A stretch of DNA of 64,000 nt from Skermanella sp. TT6 (GTDB taxonomy: Bacteria; Pseudomonadota; Alphaproteobacteria; Azospirillales; Azospirillaceae), in NCBI RefSeq assembly GCF_016653635.2, contig NZ_CP067420.1, forward strand, positions 4,738,001-4,802,000, written 5' to 3'. The notes below the pieces were generated by a model. The model was not told the origin of the DNA. It searched no databases and worked only from the letters and a program-made list of their open reading frames with translations. A program made the position numbers and the translations under genes. Below are positions 35,022-45,977 of this stretch, one piece after another (within the stretch, counting starts at the first letter, position 1; each line of letters starts with the position of its first letter).

Positions 35022-35489
35022 ATGCACGCAATCTCAAAAATTCGACTTGTCCACTCCAGCTCCGCCAGTGCCCTGCCCTCGGACCGGCAGGAACCCGTGC
35101 GATCGCGGCGCGTCCGGATCCTGATCGTCGAGGACGAGGCGATCCCGGCCATGCTGCTGGAGGAAATGGTCGAAGACCTGGGATTCACCGTCTGCGGCAA
35201 GGCGGTCTCCGGTCCCGGCGCCGTGATGGCCGCCGAGGACTACCGGCCGGACCTCGTCCTGATGGACATCCGGCTGGCCCAGGGAACGGACGGCATCGAC
35301 GCCGCCATCGAGATCCGCCAGCGCCTCGGCATCCCGTCCCTCTTCATGAGCGCCTTCAGCGACCAGGCCACCATGGTCCGGGCCCAGGCGGCCCAGCCCG
35401 TCGGCTTCGTCGGGAAACCCTACGACGACGCCCGGCTGGGCGCGGCGCTGACCGCGGCACTGCAGGGCATGGGGCTGGCGGAGGACTGA
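35022..35489 (+). CDS. receiver-only response regulator
   Basis: 155 residues: a ~28-residue leader and then one receiver domain (ILIVEDEAIPAMLLEEM; phosphoacceptor Asp82 in LMDIRL; FMSAFSD; conserved Lys in GKPYDD). There is no output domain, so it works through another protein, as a phosphotransfer or inhibitory partner. The position behind a HisKA_2 kinase gene suggests a two-component pair. It could start at an internal codon just before RVRILIVED. Confidence 0.85.
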   Translation: MHAISKIRLVHSSSASALPSDRQEPVRSRRVRILIVEDEAIPAMLLEEMVEDLGFTVCGKAVSGPGAVMAAEDYRPDLVLMDIRLAQGTDGIDAAIEIRQRLGIPSLFMSAFSDQATMVRAQAAQPVGFVGKPYDDARLGAALTAALQGMGLAED

Positions 35490-35676
35490 GCGCCGCTGCC
35501 GCTCCGGCCCTGGTGTCGGCATTGCCCCGCCGCCGGGGAAGACCCTCCAATATTCCGGACAGTCCATCCTCGCGCTGTCAGGTAAGTGTTGAAGCAGGCG
35601 GCAGAATACCGCTACACACCCGCATATCCCGTCGTTAAAACGCGGGCCGGATCTGTGCCGAGGGACAGCCGAGACG

Positions 35677-36846
35677 TTGCGGAAATTTAGAGATAAACTC
35701 GATATTCAGCCGGCGGACTCCTGTCTTGTCTTCCGGTCACGCCTGGAAGACTGTATCGCCCGGTTCGATAGATTGCGCCTCGTGCTTCTGTCGGGACCTT
35801 CCGGCGTCGGCAAGACGACGCTGATGGCGCGCTGGCATGCGATCGCGCGCAATCGCGGCATCGCGGCGGGCTGGCTGTCCCTGCATCGCAGCGGCCACGA
35901 TCCCAGGCGGTTCCTGGCGGACCTCGCCGATGTCCTGGACCCGGTCCTGCCGGTCTTCGCGCGGCGGGTCGCCGGACTCGACGCCGGCGGGGCTCCGGCG
36001 GTCCTGGAGGAGGTGCTGTGCGACCTGGCGGGGGAACTTGACCGCCTCGGCCGCCAGGTCGTGCTGTTCCTGGACGATTACCAGGCGGTCGCCGACCCGG
36101 CGATCCATCGCGACGTCAACCGGATGCTGAGCGCCTTGCCCGGCTGCTTCACCCTGGTGATCGCCACGCGCATCGACCCGCCGCTGCCGCTCGCGCGCCT
36201 GCGCGGCTGCGGCGCGCTCCTGGAACTGCGCGCCGCCGATCTGCGCTTCACCCTGGACGAGGCGCGCTACTACCTGACCCGGGTCCAATCCCTCGACCTA
36301 ACCGAGGATCAGGTCCGTGACGTGACCGAGAAGACCGAAGGCCGCATCTCGGCCCTTCAGTTGGCGGTGATGACCCGGCGTCTGATGGCGAAGGAACGCG
36401 ACGCCTTGCCGGAGATCCGCCACCGCGCCGACCAGTGGCTCGACCAGGTCGATCCCGCCGGCCCCGATGCGGCTCCCCAGGCCGACGACCTGCTGCTCCG
36501 CGGCTTCGCCGCCCTGATGGTCGGCTATGCGGCGGGTGCCGCCGGCGACCTGGAATCCGCCTTGGCCCAGTGCCGGGATGCGATCGAGACATCCGGCCGC
36601 GTGCTGGAAACCCTCCGGCCCGAGACCGCGCGGACGGCTCCCGCCGCACCCGACCGCCTGCACCATCGCGAGATCCAGATCCTTCGGCTCGTCTCCGAAG
36701 GGTTGCGCAACCGCGAGATCGGCGGGCGACTGCGCATCTCGGAGGACACGGTCAAATGGTACATGAAACGGCTGTTCGCCAAGCTGTACGTCACCACCCG
36801 CACCAGCGCGGTCGCCCGGGGAAGGGAAATGGGCTATCTGCCGTAG
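35677..36846 (+). CDS. shortened MalT-like ATPase / LuxR-type regulator
   Basis: 389 residues, with a TTG start at 35677 and GAGGGA upstream. Residues ~10-270 are a STAND/MalT-like NTPase: Walker A LLSGPSGVGKTTLMARW, a Walker B-like VLFLDDYQAVADP, and the sensor segment FTLVIATRIDPPLPLARLRG. The C-terminus is a LuxR helix-turn-helix (HHREIQILRLVSEGLRNREI...SEDTVKWYMKRLFAKL). MalT-type regulators are about 900 residues with a ligand-sensing TPR region between these parts. Here only ~50 residues separate them, so it lacks the sensor. It is divergent from nothing and precedes the Liv operon by 158 bp. Confidence 0.8.
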   Translation: MRKFRDKLDIQPADSCLVFRSRLEDCIARFDRLRLVLLSGPSGVGKTTLMARWHAIARNRGIAAGWLSLHRSGHDPRRFLADLADVLDPVLPVFARRVAGLDAGGAPAVLEEVLCDLAGELDRLGRQVVLFLDDYQAVADPAIHRDVNRMLSALPGCFTLVIATRIDPPLPLARLRGCGALLELRAADLRFTLDEARYYLTRVQSLDLTEDQVRDVTEKTEGRISALQLAVMTRRLMAKERDALPEIRHRADQWLDQVDPAGPDAAPQADDLLLRGFAALMVGYAAGAAGDLESALAQCRDAIETSGRVLETLRPETARTAPAAPDRLHHREIQILRLVSEGLRNREIGGRLRISEDTVKWYMKRLFAKLYVTTRTSAVARGREMGYLP

Positions 36847-37004
36847 GTCTTTGGAGTTTCGGCAGAATGCCACCCTTTCGGGTGGTGCGTCACGTCCCCC
36901 CCTGTCCCTAACTTCACGCAAAATCCAGGACATCCGACCGCATGCCCCGGCGACGGGAGATCCGGCGGACCAGTCCGATAAGGGCCGATGAAGGGGAGGT
37001 GCGC

Positions 37005-37763
37005 ATGGACGGGGATCACATACTTGAAACCCGGAACCTGACGAAGGAATTCAAGGGTTTCATCGCGGTGAAGGACGTCAATCTCCAGGTCCGCCGCGGC
37101 AGCATCCATGCCCTGATCGGCCCGAACGGGGCGGGCAAGACGACGGTCTTCAACCTGCTGACCAAGTTCCTGATCCCGAGCGGCGGCCAGATCCTGTTCA
37201 ACGGCAACGACATCACCCGGGTCAAGCCGGCCGACATCGCCCGGCGCGGCCTCGTACGCTCGTTCCAGATCAGCGCGGTGTTCCCGCACCTGACCTGCCT
37301 GGAGAACGTACGGGTGGCGCTGCAGAAGCGCCTGCGCGGCGACAGCTTCGACTTCTGGCGCTCGGAGACGACGCTCCGGGCGCTGGACGGCCAGGCCGAC
37401 GATCTGCTCGATCAGGTCAACCTGGCGGCCTACCGCGACATCCCGGCGGTCGAGCTGCCCTACGGGCGCAAGCGCGCGCTGGAGATCGCGACCACGCTGG
37501 CGCTCGAGCCGGAACTGATGCTGCTCGACGAGCCGATGGCCGGCATGGGCCACGAGGACATCGACCACACCGCGGCGCTGATCCGCAAGGTCTCGGCCGA
37601 CCGCACCATCCTGATGGTCGAGCACAACCTGTCGGTCGTGTCGGACCTGTCGGACAAGATCACGGTGCTGCGCCGGGGCGAGATCCTGGCCGAGGGGCCC
37701 TACGCCGTGGTGTCGAAGGACCCGCAGGTGATGGAAGCGTACATGGGGACGGGACATGCCTGA
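37005..37763 (+). CDS. livG: branched-chain amino-acid-type ABC transporter ATPase (LivG)
   Basis: 252 residues from the ATG at 37005, with GGGGAGG 7 bases upstream. Walker A GPNGAGKTT, Q-loop region, signature ELPYGRKRALEIA (LivG-type variant of the LSGGQ motif), Walker B LMLLDEPMAGM and the LMVEHNLSVV switch His are all present. It supplies energy for the permease pair encoded downstream. Its end overlaps livF by 8 bp. Confidence 0.92.
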   Translation: MDGDHILETRNLTKEFKGFIAVKDVNLQVRRGSIHALIGPNGAGKTTVFNLLTKFLIPSGGQILFNGNDITRVKPADIARRGLVRSFQISAVFPHLTCLENVRVALQKRLRGDSFDFWRSETTLRALDGQADDLLDQVNLAAYRDIPAVELPYGRKRALEIATTLALEPELMLLDEPMAGMGHEDIDHTAALIRKVSADRTILMVEHNLSVVSDLSDKITVLRRGEILAEGPYAVVSKDPQVMEAYMGTGHA

Positions 37764-38478
37764 CGGGGCCGCGACGACGACGGGGATGCTGGAGATCCGG
37801 GATCTCCACGCCTTCTACGGCGAGAGCCACATCCTTCACGGGGTCAGCCTGGACGTGCGGCGGGGCGAGGTCGTGACGCTGCTGGGGCGCAACGGCGCCG
37901 GCAAGACGACGACGATGCGCTCGATCATGGGCATCGTGGGCCGGCGGACCGGCTCGATCCGGCTGAACGGGACGGAGCTGGTGGGTCTGGCGTCGAACCG
38001 GATCGCCCGGCTGGGCATCGGCTACGTTCCGGAGGAGCGGGGGATCTTCTCCAGCCTGAACGTGGAGGAGAACCTGATGCTGCCGCCGACGATCAAGGCG
38101 GGCGGGATGGAGGTGGAGGCGATCTACCGGCTGTTCCCGAACCTGAAGGAGCGGCGCAAGAGCCAGGGGACGCGGCTGTCCGGGGGCGAGCAGCAGATGC
38201 TGGCGATCGGGCGGATCCTGCGGACCGGGGCCGACCTGATCCTGCTGGACGAGCCGACCGAGGGCCTGGCGCCGGTGATCATCCAGCAGATCGGGCGGGT
38301 GGTGCGGGAGCTGAAGCGAAGCGGCTTCACGATCCTGCTGGTCGAGCAGAACTTCCGCTTCGCCGCCACCATCGCGGATCGCCACTACGTGATGGAGGAG
38401 GGGCATATCGTCGACATGATCCCGAACGACCAGCTCGAAGCCAACATGGGCAAGCTGCACGAATATCTCGGCGTTTGA
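37756..38478 (+). CDS. livF: branched-chain amino-acid-type ABC transporter ATPase (LivF)
   Basis: 240 residues. Walker A GRNGAGKTT, RLGIGYVPEERGIFSSL (LivF-type signature region), RLSGGEQQMLAIGR, Walker B LILLDEPTEGLAP and ILLVEQNFRFA are in order. This is the second ATPase of the Liv-type heterodimer, about half the size of a typical full ABC protein, as expected. It overlaps livG by 8 bp. Confidence 0.92.
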   Translation: MPDGAATTTGMLEIRDLHAFYGESHILHGVSLDVRRGEVVTLLGRNGAGKTTTMRSIMGIVGRRTGSIRLNGTELVGLASNRIARLGIGYVPEERGIFSSLNVEENLMLPPTIKAGGMEVEAIYRLFPNLKERRKSQGTRLSGGEQQMLAIGRILRTGADLILLDEPTEGLAPVIIQQIGRVVRELKRSGFTILLVEQNFRFAATIADRHYVMEEGHIVDMIPNDQLEANMGKLHEYLGV

Positions 38479-38510
38479 CCAGCCAGAACAACGGACCAAC
38501 GGGGGAAACG

Positions 38511-39749
38511 GTGAAGAGGATGAACAAGATGCTGAAGCAGATCATGGCCGGGACGGCGCTCGCGGCACTGTCGGTCGGCTTCGCCGCCGCCGCGAACGCG
38601 CAGGGCGCCATTTCCGACGGCAGGATCAAGATCGGCGTCCTGAACGACCGTTCGGGCATCTATGCCGACGTGGCGGGCGAGGGCTCGGCCGTGGCGGCGC
38701 GCATGGCGGCGGAGGAGTTCGGCAACGCCATCGACGGCACGCCGATCGAGATCGTGGTCGCCGACCACCAGAACAAGGCGGACATCGCCGCCAACATCAC
38801 CCGCCAGTGGATCGACCGGGAGCAGGTCGACGTGGTCGCCGACGTGCCCAACTCGGCCGCGGCCCTCGCGGTCCAGGAGATCACCCGCGACAAGAACCGC
38901 ATCTTCCTGATGTCGGGTCCCGGCAGTTCACGCCTGACCGGCGACGCCTGCTCGCCGACCGGCATCCACTGGACCTACGACAACCACGCGCTGGCCGCCG
39001 GCACCGCCCGCGCGCTGACCGAGGAAGGCAAGAACACCTGGTACTTCATCACCGCCGACTACGCCTTCGGCCATTCGCTGGAGGAGGAGACCACGGCGGT
39101 GGTCAAGGAGCTCGGCGGCCAGGCGCTGGGATCGGTCCGCCATCCGCTGGGCAACTCGGACTTCTCGTCCTTCCTGCTCCAGGCCCAGGGATCCGGCGCC
39201 CAGGTGATCGGGCTCGCCAATGCCGGCAACGACACGACCAACGCGATCAAGCAGGCCAACGAGTTCGGCATCACCCAGGCGGGCCAGACCATGGCCGGGA
39301 TGCTGCTGTTCATCTCCGACGTCCACGCGCTGGGGCTCGACGCGGCCCAGGGCCTGGTCGCGACCACCGGCTTCTACTGGGACATGGACGAGGAGACCCG
39401 CGCCTGGTCGGCCAAGTACCAGGAGAAGATGGGAGCCAAGCCGACCATGGTGCAGGCCGGCGTCTATTCCTCGGTGAAGCACTACCTGAAGGCCGTCCAG
39501 GAGGCCAAGACCGACGAGGCGAAGGCCGTCGTCTCCAAGATGCACGAGCTGCCGATCCAGGACATGTTCGCCAAGAACGGCAAGATCCTGGCCAACGGCC
39601 GCATGGTCCACGACATGTACCTGGCCCGCGTCAAGACCCCGTCCGAGAGCAAGGGGCCGTGGGACTATTACGAGATCGTGAGCACCATCCCCGGTGACCA
39701 GGCCTATCTCGACGCGGCCGCCAGCGGCTGCAAGATCGCGCAGAAGTAA
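38511..39749 (+). CDS. periplasmic substrate-binding protein, branched-chain amino-acid ABC type (LivJ/K-like)
   Basis: About 412 residues with a Sec signal (MLKQIMAGTALAALSVGFAA, cleavage after NAQ). The Peripla_BP_6 fold begins IKIGVLNDRSGIYADVAGEG and continues with RIFLMSGPGSSRLTGDAC, FITADYAFGHSLE and GLANAGNDTTNAIKQANEF. Starts at GTG (38511, GGGGGA 4 bases before), ATG (38520) or upstream 38475 are possible. The real ligand is uncertain: members of this branch bind amides, urea or aromatic compounds as well as amino acids. Two ATPase genes precede and two permease genes follow. Confidence 0.88.
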   Translation: MKRMNKMLKQIMAGTALAALSVGFAAAANAQGAISDGRIKIGVLNDRSGIYADVAGEGSAVAARMAAEEFGNAIDGTPIEIVVADHQNKADIAANITRQWIDREQVDVVADVPNSAAALAVQEITRDKNRIFLMSGPGSSRLTGDACSPTGIHWTYDNHALAAGTARALTEEGKNTWYFITADYAFGHSLEEETTAVVKELGGQALGSVRHPLGNSDFSSFLLQAQGSGAQVIGLANAGNDTTNAIKQANEFGITQAGQTMAGMLLFISDVHALGLDAAQGLVATTGFYWDMDEETRAWSAKYQEKMGAKPTMVQAGVYSSVKHYLKAVQEAKTDEAKAVVSKMHELPIQDMFAKNGKILANGRMVHDMYLARVKTPSESKGPWDYYEIVSTIPGDQAYLDAAASGCKIAQK

Positions 39750-39763
39750 GGGACGGACCCGCA

Positions 39764-40651
39764 ATGATGGAGCTGCTGGGGATTCCGCCCCAGGTCCTGT
39801 TCGGTCAGCTCCTGCTGGGGCTGATCAACGGGTCCTTCTACGCCCTGCTGAGCCTGGGTCTGGCCGTCATCTTCGGCATGCTCAACGTGATCAACTTCGC
39901 GCACGGCGCCCAGTACATGCTGGGCGCCTTCGCGGCGTGGATGCTGCTGAAGTTCGCCGGGATCAACTACTGGGTGGCGCTGGTGCTGGCCCCGCTGCTG
40001 GTCGGGCTGCTCGGCGTCGTGCTCGAGAAGCTGATGCTCAGCCGGCTCTACAAGCTCGACCACCTCTACGGCCTGCTGCTCACCTTCGGCCTGGCCCTGA
40101 TCATCGAGGGCATGTTCCGCCACTGGTACGGCGTCTCCGGACAGCCCTACCCGATCCCCCAGGCGCTCGCCGGCGGCTACAACCTCGGCTTCATGTTCCT
40201 GCCGACATACCGCGGCTGGGTCGTCGCCGTCTCGCTGGTGGTCTGCTTCGGCACCTGGTTCATGATCGAGCGCACGAGGCTGGGCGCCTACCTGCGCGCC
40301 GCCACCGAGAACCCGGTGCTGGTCCAGGCCTTCGGCATCAACGTCCCGGTCATGATCACCGCCACCTACGGCTTCGGCGTGGCGCTGGCCGGCCTGGCCG
40401 GCGTGCTCGCGGCGCCGATCTACCAGGTCAACCCGCTGATGGGATCGCACCTGATCATCGTCGTCTTCGCGGTCGTCGTGATCGGCGGCATGGGCTCGAT
40501 CCTGGGCGCCGTGCTGACCGGCTTCATGCTCGGCATCCTGGAGGGCTTCACCAAGGTGTTCTACCCCGAGGCTTCCAACATCGTGATCTTCGTCGTGATG
40601 GCCGTGGTGCTGCTGATCAAGCCGGCCGGTCTGTTCGGACGGGAGAAGTAA
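39764..40651 (+). CDS. livH: Liv-type ABC transporter permease (LivH)
   Basis: 295 residues with about eight membrane helices and the LivH signatures INGSFYALLSLGLAVIFGM and MLNVINFAHGAQYMLGAF, then VVVIGGMGSILGAVLTGFML near the end. It is one half of the membrane channel, paired with the LivM-like product 3 bp downstream. Confidence 0.92.
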   Translation: MMELLGIPPQVLFGQLLLGLINGSFYALLSLGLAVIFGMLNVINFAHGAQYMLGAFAAWMLLKFAGINYWVALVLAPLLVGLLGVVLEKLMLSRLYKLDHLYGLLLTFGLALIIEGMFRHWYGVSGQPYPIPQALAGGYNLGFMFLPTYRGWVVAVSLVVCFGTWFMIERTRLGAYLRAATENPVLVQAFGINVPVMITATYGFGVALAGLAGVLAAPIYQVNPLMGSHLIIVVFAVVVIGGMGSILGAVLTGFMLGILEGFTKVFYPEASNIVIFVVMAVVLLIKPAGLFGREK

Positions 40652-40654
40652 GCC

Positions 40655-41650
40655 ATGGCGACCCATTCCCATACCGCCCCCTCCCAGGCCGACGCCCTGC
40701 CGGCCGGCGCGCAGGCCCGCCGGGGCTCGCCCGCGCTGCAGTGGGCGGCGCTGGCGGCGCTGCTGCTGGTGGCGCTGGCCGCCCCCTTCCAGCTCTACCC
40801 GGTGTTCCTGGCCAAGGCGCTGTGCTTCGCGCTGTTCGCCTGCGCCTTCAACCTGCTGATCGGCTATGTCGGGCTGCTGTCGTTCGGCCACGCCGCGTTC
40901 TTCGGCGCGGCCGCCTACGTGACCGCCCACGCGGTCAAGGTCTGGGGCCTGACGCCGGAACTCGGCATCCTGCTCGGCGTCGCGGTGGCGGCGCTGCTCG
41001 GGCTGGCGTTCGGCTACCTGGCGATCCGGCGGCAGGGGATCTACTTCGCGATGGTGACGCTGGCGCTGTCGCAGATGGTGTTCTTCCTGGCGCTGCAGCT
41101 GCCGTTCACCGGCGGCGAGGACGGCATTCAGGCGGTGCCGCGGGGCCACCTGTTCGGGCTGGTCGACTTGGGCGACAACCTGACCATGTACTACTTCGTG
41201 CTGGCGGTGTTCGTGGCCGGGTTCCTGCTGATCTACCGCACCATCCACTCGCCGTTCGGCCAGGTGCTGAAGGCGATCCGGGAGAACGAGCCGCGGGCGG
41301 TGTCGCTGGGCTACAAGGTGGAGCAGTACAAGCTGGCGGCGTTCGTGATGTCGGCGGCGCTGGCGGGCCTCGCCGGCGGGACCAAGGCGATCGTGTTCCA
41401 GCTCGCCTCGCTGACCGACATCACCTGGCAGATGTCGGGCGAGGTGGTGCTGATGACGCTGCTCGGCGGCCTGGGCACCATCTTCGGCCCCGTCGTCGGC
41501 GCCTTCCTGGTGGTCACCCTGCAGAACTACCTGGCCGGAACCCAGCTCCCCGTCACCGTGGTCACCGGCGTCATCTTCGTCGTCTGCGTCCTCCTCTTCC
41601 GCCGCGGCATCGTCGGCGAGATCGCAGCACGCCTCAAGCCCAGGGGCTGA
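40655..41650 (+). CDS. livM: Liv-type ABC transporter permease (LivM)
   Basis: 331 residues. A ~30-residue cytoplasmic leader is followed by membrane helices and the LivM motifs FACAFNLLIGYVGLLSFGHA, RRQGIYFAMVTLALSQMVFF, IRENEPRAVSLGYKVEQYKL and EVVLMTLLGGLGTIFGPVVG. It is the last gene of the five-gene operon. The following 324 bp contain an inverted-repeat element. Confidence 0.92.
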   Translation: MATHSHTAPSQADALPAGAQARRGSPALQWAALAALLLVALAAPFQLYPVFLAKALCFALFACAFNLLIGYVGLLSFGHAAFFGAAAYVTAHAVKVWGLTPELGILLGVAVAALLGLAFGYLAIRRQGIYFAMVTLALSQMVFFLALQLPFTGGEDGIQAVPRGHLFGLVDLGDNLTMYYFVLAVFVAGFLLIYRTIHSPFGQVLKAIRENEPRAVSLGYKVEQYKLAAFVMSAALAGLAGGTKAIVFQLASLTDITWQMSGEVVLMTLLGGLGTIFGPVVGAFLVVTLQNYLAGTQLPVTVVTGVIFVVCVLLFRRGIVGEIAARLKPRG

Positions 41651-41867
41651 GGCTTCCCGGGAGGCGCTTGCATCCACGGTCATCCGTGACTAGCTTCATG
41701 ACCGGTCACGGACGGCCGTGGACGCCCGCACAGGCTTCAGTATGGGAGTTTTCCATGAAGGATCGGGAACGAGCTTGTGAAAGTGCCCGTCCTTCTCTGA
41801 AGGAATTGCTTCTGGCGGAGACTCCCCGAGGCGACATTCCCGTACCCGAACGCGGTTGCCTGCATCG

Positions 41868-41967
41868 CCGTAGGTCGGCCTTCGCCCGCCAGGGCGAACG
41901 CCGACGCCCTGCATCGACGCTCCGGCCACGCCGTCGGCGTCGGCCTTCGGCCGAGGCCGACCTACGG
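41868..41967. repeat. inverted-repeat element flanking a CCCTGCATCGA core
   Basis: 13-bp perfect arms: CCGTAGGTCGGCC (41868-41880) and GGCCGACCTACGG (41955-41967). The interior holds further dyads (TTCGCCCGCCAGGGCGAA) and the CCCTGCATCGA motif also present in the 11529-11612 element. The whole 100 bp can fold into a long hairpin between livM and the hydratase gene. No coding frame there is credible. Confidence 0.7.
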
Positions 41968-41974
41968 TAGGAAC

Positions 41975-42766
41975 TCACCCGAAGCTGAATTCCACCGCCC
42001 CCAGCCTCCCCAGGTCCATCGCCACCCGGTCTCCGGCGGCGACCCAGTTGGTCTGGACGACGCTGCCGGTCAGCACAAGGTCGCCCGCCTCCAGCCCTCT
42101 CCCCTGCCCGGCCAATTGGTTGGCGAGCCAGGCCAGCGCCTCGAACGGGTGTCCCAGCACGTCGGAGCCCCTGCCCGTCCCGACCACGGCGCCGTTGATC
42201 AGCATGGTCCCCGCGACCTCGTCCAGGGCGCCCCAGTCCTGGACCGGGGCGCCCAGGACGCAGCCGGCGCCAAAGAAGTTGTCGGCGATCAGCAGCGGGG
42301 TGCCGGCCGTCCGCCAGTCCGCGTAGCGGTCGTCCACGATCTCGGCGGCCGGCATGCAGCATTCGGCAAACCGGGCGATCGATACCCTGTCGTAAGGCGC
42401 GCCGGAGGCCGGCACGTCCGTCCCCAGCCGCACGGCGATCTCGCATTCCACGCCGGGGCGGCGGAAGGCGGCGTGGTCCAGCGCCGTTCCGCCCGCCGCG
42501 ACGGTGCTGGACAGGATGCCGCCGCGGCACGGGCTCGGGATGCCCAGATAGGCCTGCATCACCGCCGTGGTGCAGCCGATCTTATAGCCCGCCAGCTCCC
42601 CGAAGCCGGCTCCGGAGAGCTTCCGGTTCAACGCTTCCTGGACCTGGTAGGCCTCCGCCTCGTCGGCCGGCTGCAACGGATCCGGCAGCCGGTCGAGCGC
42701 CCGCAGGCTGAGATGGGCGGCGAACAGCTCGCAGGCGGCGAAGACGGCGCTCTCCGGGGTCATCAT
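41975..42766 (-). CDS. 2-keto-4-pentenoate hydratase / FAH family protein
   Basis: 263 residues of the MhpD/FAH family, covering full length: GYKIGCTTAVMQAYLGIPSP, ECEIAVRLG (metal-binding Glu pair), AAEIVDDRYADWRT, IADNFFGAGCVLG, and GDLVLTGSVVQTNWVAAGD. The family hydrates 2-hydroxypenta-2,4-dienoate-type keto acids or decarboxylates related ones. It is 4 bp after the methylmalonate-semialdehyde dehydrogenase stop on the same strand. Together they suggest breakdown of a small keto acid or aromatic-ring product. Confidence 0.85.
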   Translation of the reverse strand: MMTPESAVFAACELFAAHLSLRALDRLPDPLQPADEAEAYQVQEALNRKLSGAGFGELAGYKIGCTTAVMQAYLGIPSPCRGGILSSTVAAGGTALDHAAFRRPGVECEIAVRLGTDVPASGAPYDRVSIARFAECCMPAAEIVDDRYADWRTAGTPLLIADNFFGAGCVLGAPVQDWGALDEVAGTMLINGAVVGTGRGSDVLGHPFEALAWLANQLAGQGRGLEAGDLVLTGSVVQTNWVAAGDRVAMDLGRLGAVEFSFG

Positions 42767-42770
42767 GGCG

Positions 42771-44264
<1,494 letters not shown>

Positions 44265-44411
44265 GCCTGCCCTCCCCCTCTTTGTTTGGTTGGTTGCGAA
44301 GGACACTAGCAAGCAATTGGGTACGCCGACAATCTCCGGGGGCGAATCGCTGGACCGCCGCCGCGAAAAGACTATCTCCTGGATCAGGTTCCGCCTCCGA
44401 CGGGGTTTGCC

Positions 44412-44996
44412 ATGCGCCGTTCCGCCCGCGCCGCCATGCTGATGCTGCTGTCGCTGGTCATCGTCCTTCCGCCAGCCATGGGGAGCGCCGCCATGCCGAC
44501 GCCCGGGAACACTCCCGACAACGCCCATGACTTCGATTTCGTCTCGATCGACGGCGCGCCGCTGCCCCTGAAGGGGTTCGCCGGCAAGGCGGTGCTGGTG
44601 GTGAACACGGCGTCGATGTGCGGCTACACACCGCAATATGCCGACCTCCAGGCCCTGTGGGAGCGGTACCGCGGGCGCGGCCTCGTCGTGCTGGGGGTTC
44701 CGAGCAACGATTTCGGCGGCCAGGAGCCGGGCAGCGCGGAGCAGATCAAGGATTTCTGCGAGGTCAATTTCTCGGTCGATTTCCCGATGACGGAGAAGCA
44801 GGCCGTCACCGGCGCCGGCGCGCACCCCTTCTACCGCTGGGCCGGGCAGGAGCTCGGGCCTGCCGCGGCGCCTCGCTGGAACTTCCACAAATACCTGGTC
44901 GCGCCCGACGGACGGCTGGCCGGCTGGTTCCCGACATCGGCGTCGCCCGGCTCGGACAAGGTCGTCCGGGCGGTCGAGGCGGTCCTTCCGGAGTGA
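44412..44996 (+). CDS. exported glutathione peroxidase-like protein
   Basis: 194 residues with a cleavable Sec signal ([18 protein letters not shown]). The thioredoxin-fold core has the peroxidatic Cys70 in [16 protein letters not shown], the [16 protein letters not shown] motif (conserved Gln) and WNFHKYLV. Cys takes the place of selenocysteine, as usual in bacteria. It reduces peroxides; its periplasmic location is unusual for this family. It is divergent from mmsA by ~150 bp. Confidence 0.88.
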   Translation: MRRSARAAMLMLLSLVIVLPPAMGSAAMPTPGNTPDNAHDFDFVSIDGAPLPLKGFAGKAVLVVNTASMCGYTPQYADLQALWERYRGRGLVVLGVPSNDFGGQEPGSAEQIKDFCEVNFSVDFPMTEKQAVTGAGAHPFYRWAGQELGPAAAPRWNFHKYLVAPDGRLAGWFPTSASPGSDKVVRAVEAVLPE

Positions 44997-45117
44997 CCCG
45001 TCGTTGAAAGCGCCGTTCGCTGTTGCGTCGGCCCCGGTGGCTTTGCGATAAAGCAGCCTCGCGAAGGGGGTACGTACGTGTCCCCGGCATGCTTGTCGAC
45101 ACCACGGGAACCGCGGC

Positions 45118-45843
45118 ATGACGCTCGGTCTGCATGACTACGAACGGCGTCGGCGGCGTCGCTTCTGGGTACGTACGGTCAAGTTCCTGGCGTTCGTCGG
45201 CGTACTCCTCGGCGTCGGCCTGTTCGCGTACCAGATGGGTGTCGAGCAGGTGAAGGCGCGGGAGGCCGGCCTGAGGGCGGAGAACGCCCAGCTCTCCCAG
45301 GCCAATGCCGACCTGGCCCGCTCCGTCGCCTCGCTGCGCATGGCCGCCCAGACGGCGGAGACCAGGGCCGCCGAGCTGGAGGCCCGGCTGACGCGCGAGC
45401 TGCCGACCGGCGACCTGGCGCGCCTGACCGAACTGGCGCGCGAGCGGCTGGCGGCCGGCGTCGATCCCAGGCGGCTGGTCTTCGTGCTGAACCAGATCCG
45501 AACCCCGCGCCAGTGCGAGAAGCCGGAGAACAAGCGATTCATCCTGCCAACGCCCATATACAAGGGACCCAACTCCGCGGTCGGCTTCGCCAACGGCGCC
45601 GTCACCGTCAGCGGCGAGGGCACGCCGGCCCGCAGTTCCGCCGGCAACGCGGAGGGCTGGTTCGATCCCGCGGCCCCGGTCACCATCCGGTTCACCGAGG
45701 CGGGCGGGCGCCAGACCGAGGCCACCGGCGTCCTGCCGCTCAATCACGTGGTGGTGGCCGCCGGCGTCGAGCACCAGTTCACGGTCGTCGCGGGATCCCG
45801 GTCGTTCGTCGAGGTCACCGGCGAGCGCTGCCCATTCCCGTGA
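45118..45843 (+). CDS. hypothetical membrane protein with coiled coil and periplasmic domain
   Basis: 241 residues. A basic start ([12 protein letters not shown]) precedes a membrane helix ([19 protein letters not shown]), then a coiled coil (residues ~45-100), and a beta-rich C-terminal domain with a Cys pair (RQCEKPENK and ERCPFP) that could form a disulfide in the periplasm. The family is not recognised. It stands alone between the peroxidase and the FliL-like gene. Confidence 0.6.
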   Translation: MTLGLHDYERRRRRRFWVRTVKFLAFVGVLLGVGLFAYQMGVEQVKAREAGLRAENAQLSQANADLARSVASLRMAAQTAETRAAELEARLTRELPTGDLARLTELARERLAAGVDPRRLVFVLNQIRTPRQCEKPENKRFILPTPIYKGPNSAVGFANGAVTVSGEGTPARSSAGNAEGWFDPAAPVTIRFTEAGGRQTEATGVLPLNHVVVAAGVEHQFTVVAGSRSFVEVTGERCPFP

Positions 45844-45977
45844 TCCCCCTGCCTCGGATCTGTAAGTTAATCGGGTATTAAGGGCTCCCGGTCCACATAT
45901 CGGCCCTGCCGCCCCCTCGGGGCGGCAAGACAGGGTTGCCGCCCCCGGGGCGGAAAGGCATCGCGACGGGGACCCCC

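Noticed and set aside
39704-41683. 659-residue minus-strand frame across livH-livM
   Set aside because: Antisense to two clear permease genes; product is rich in His, Gln, Asp and Arg like other antisense frames.
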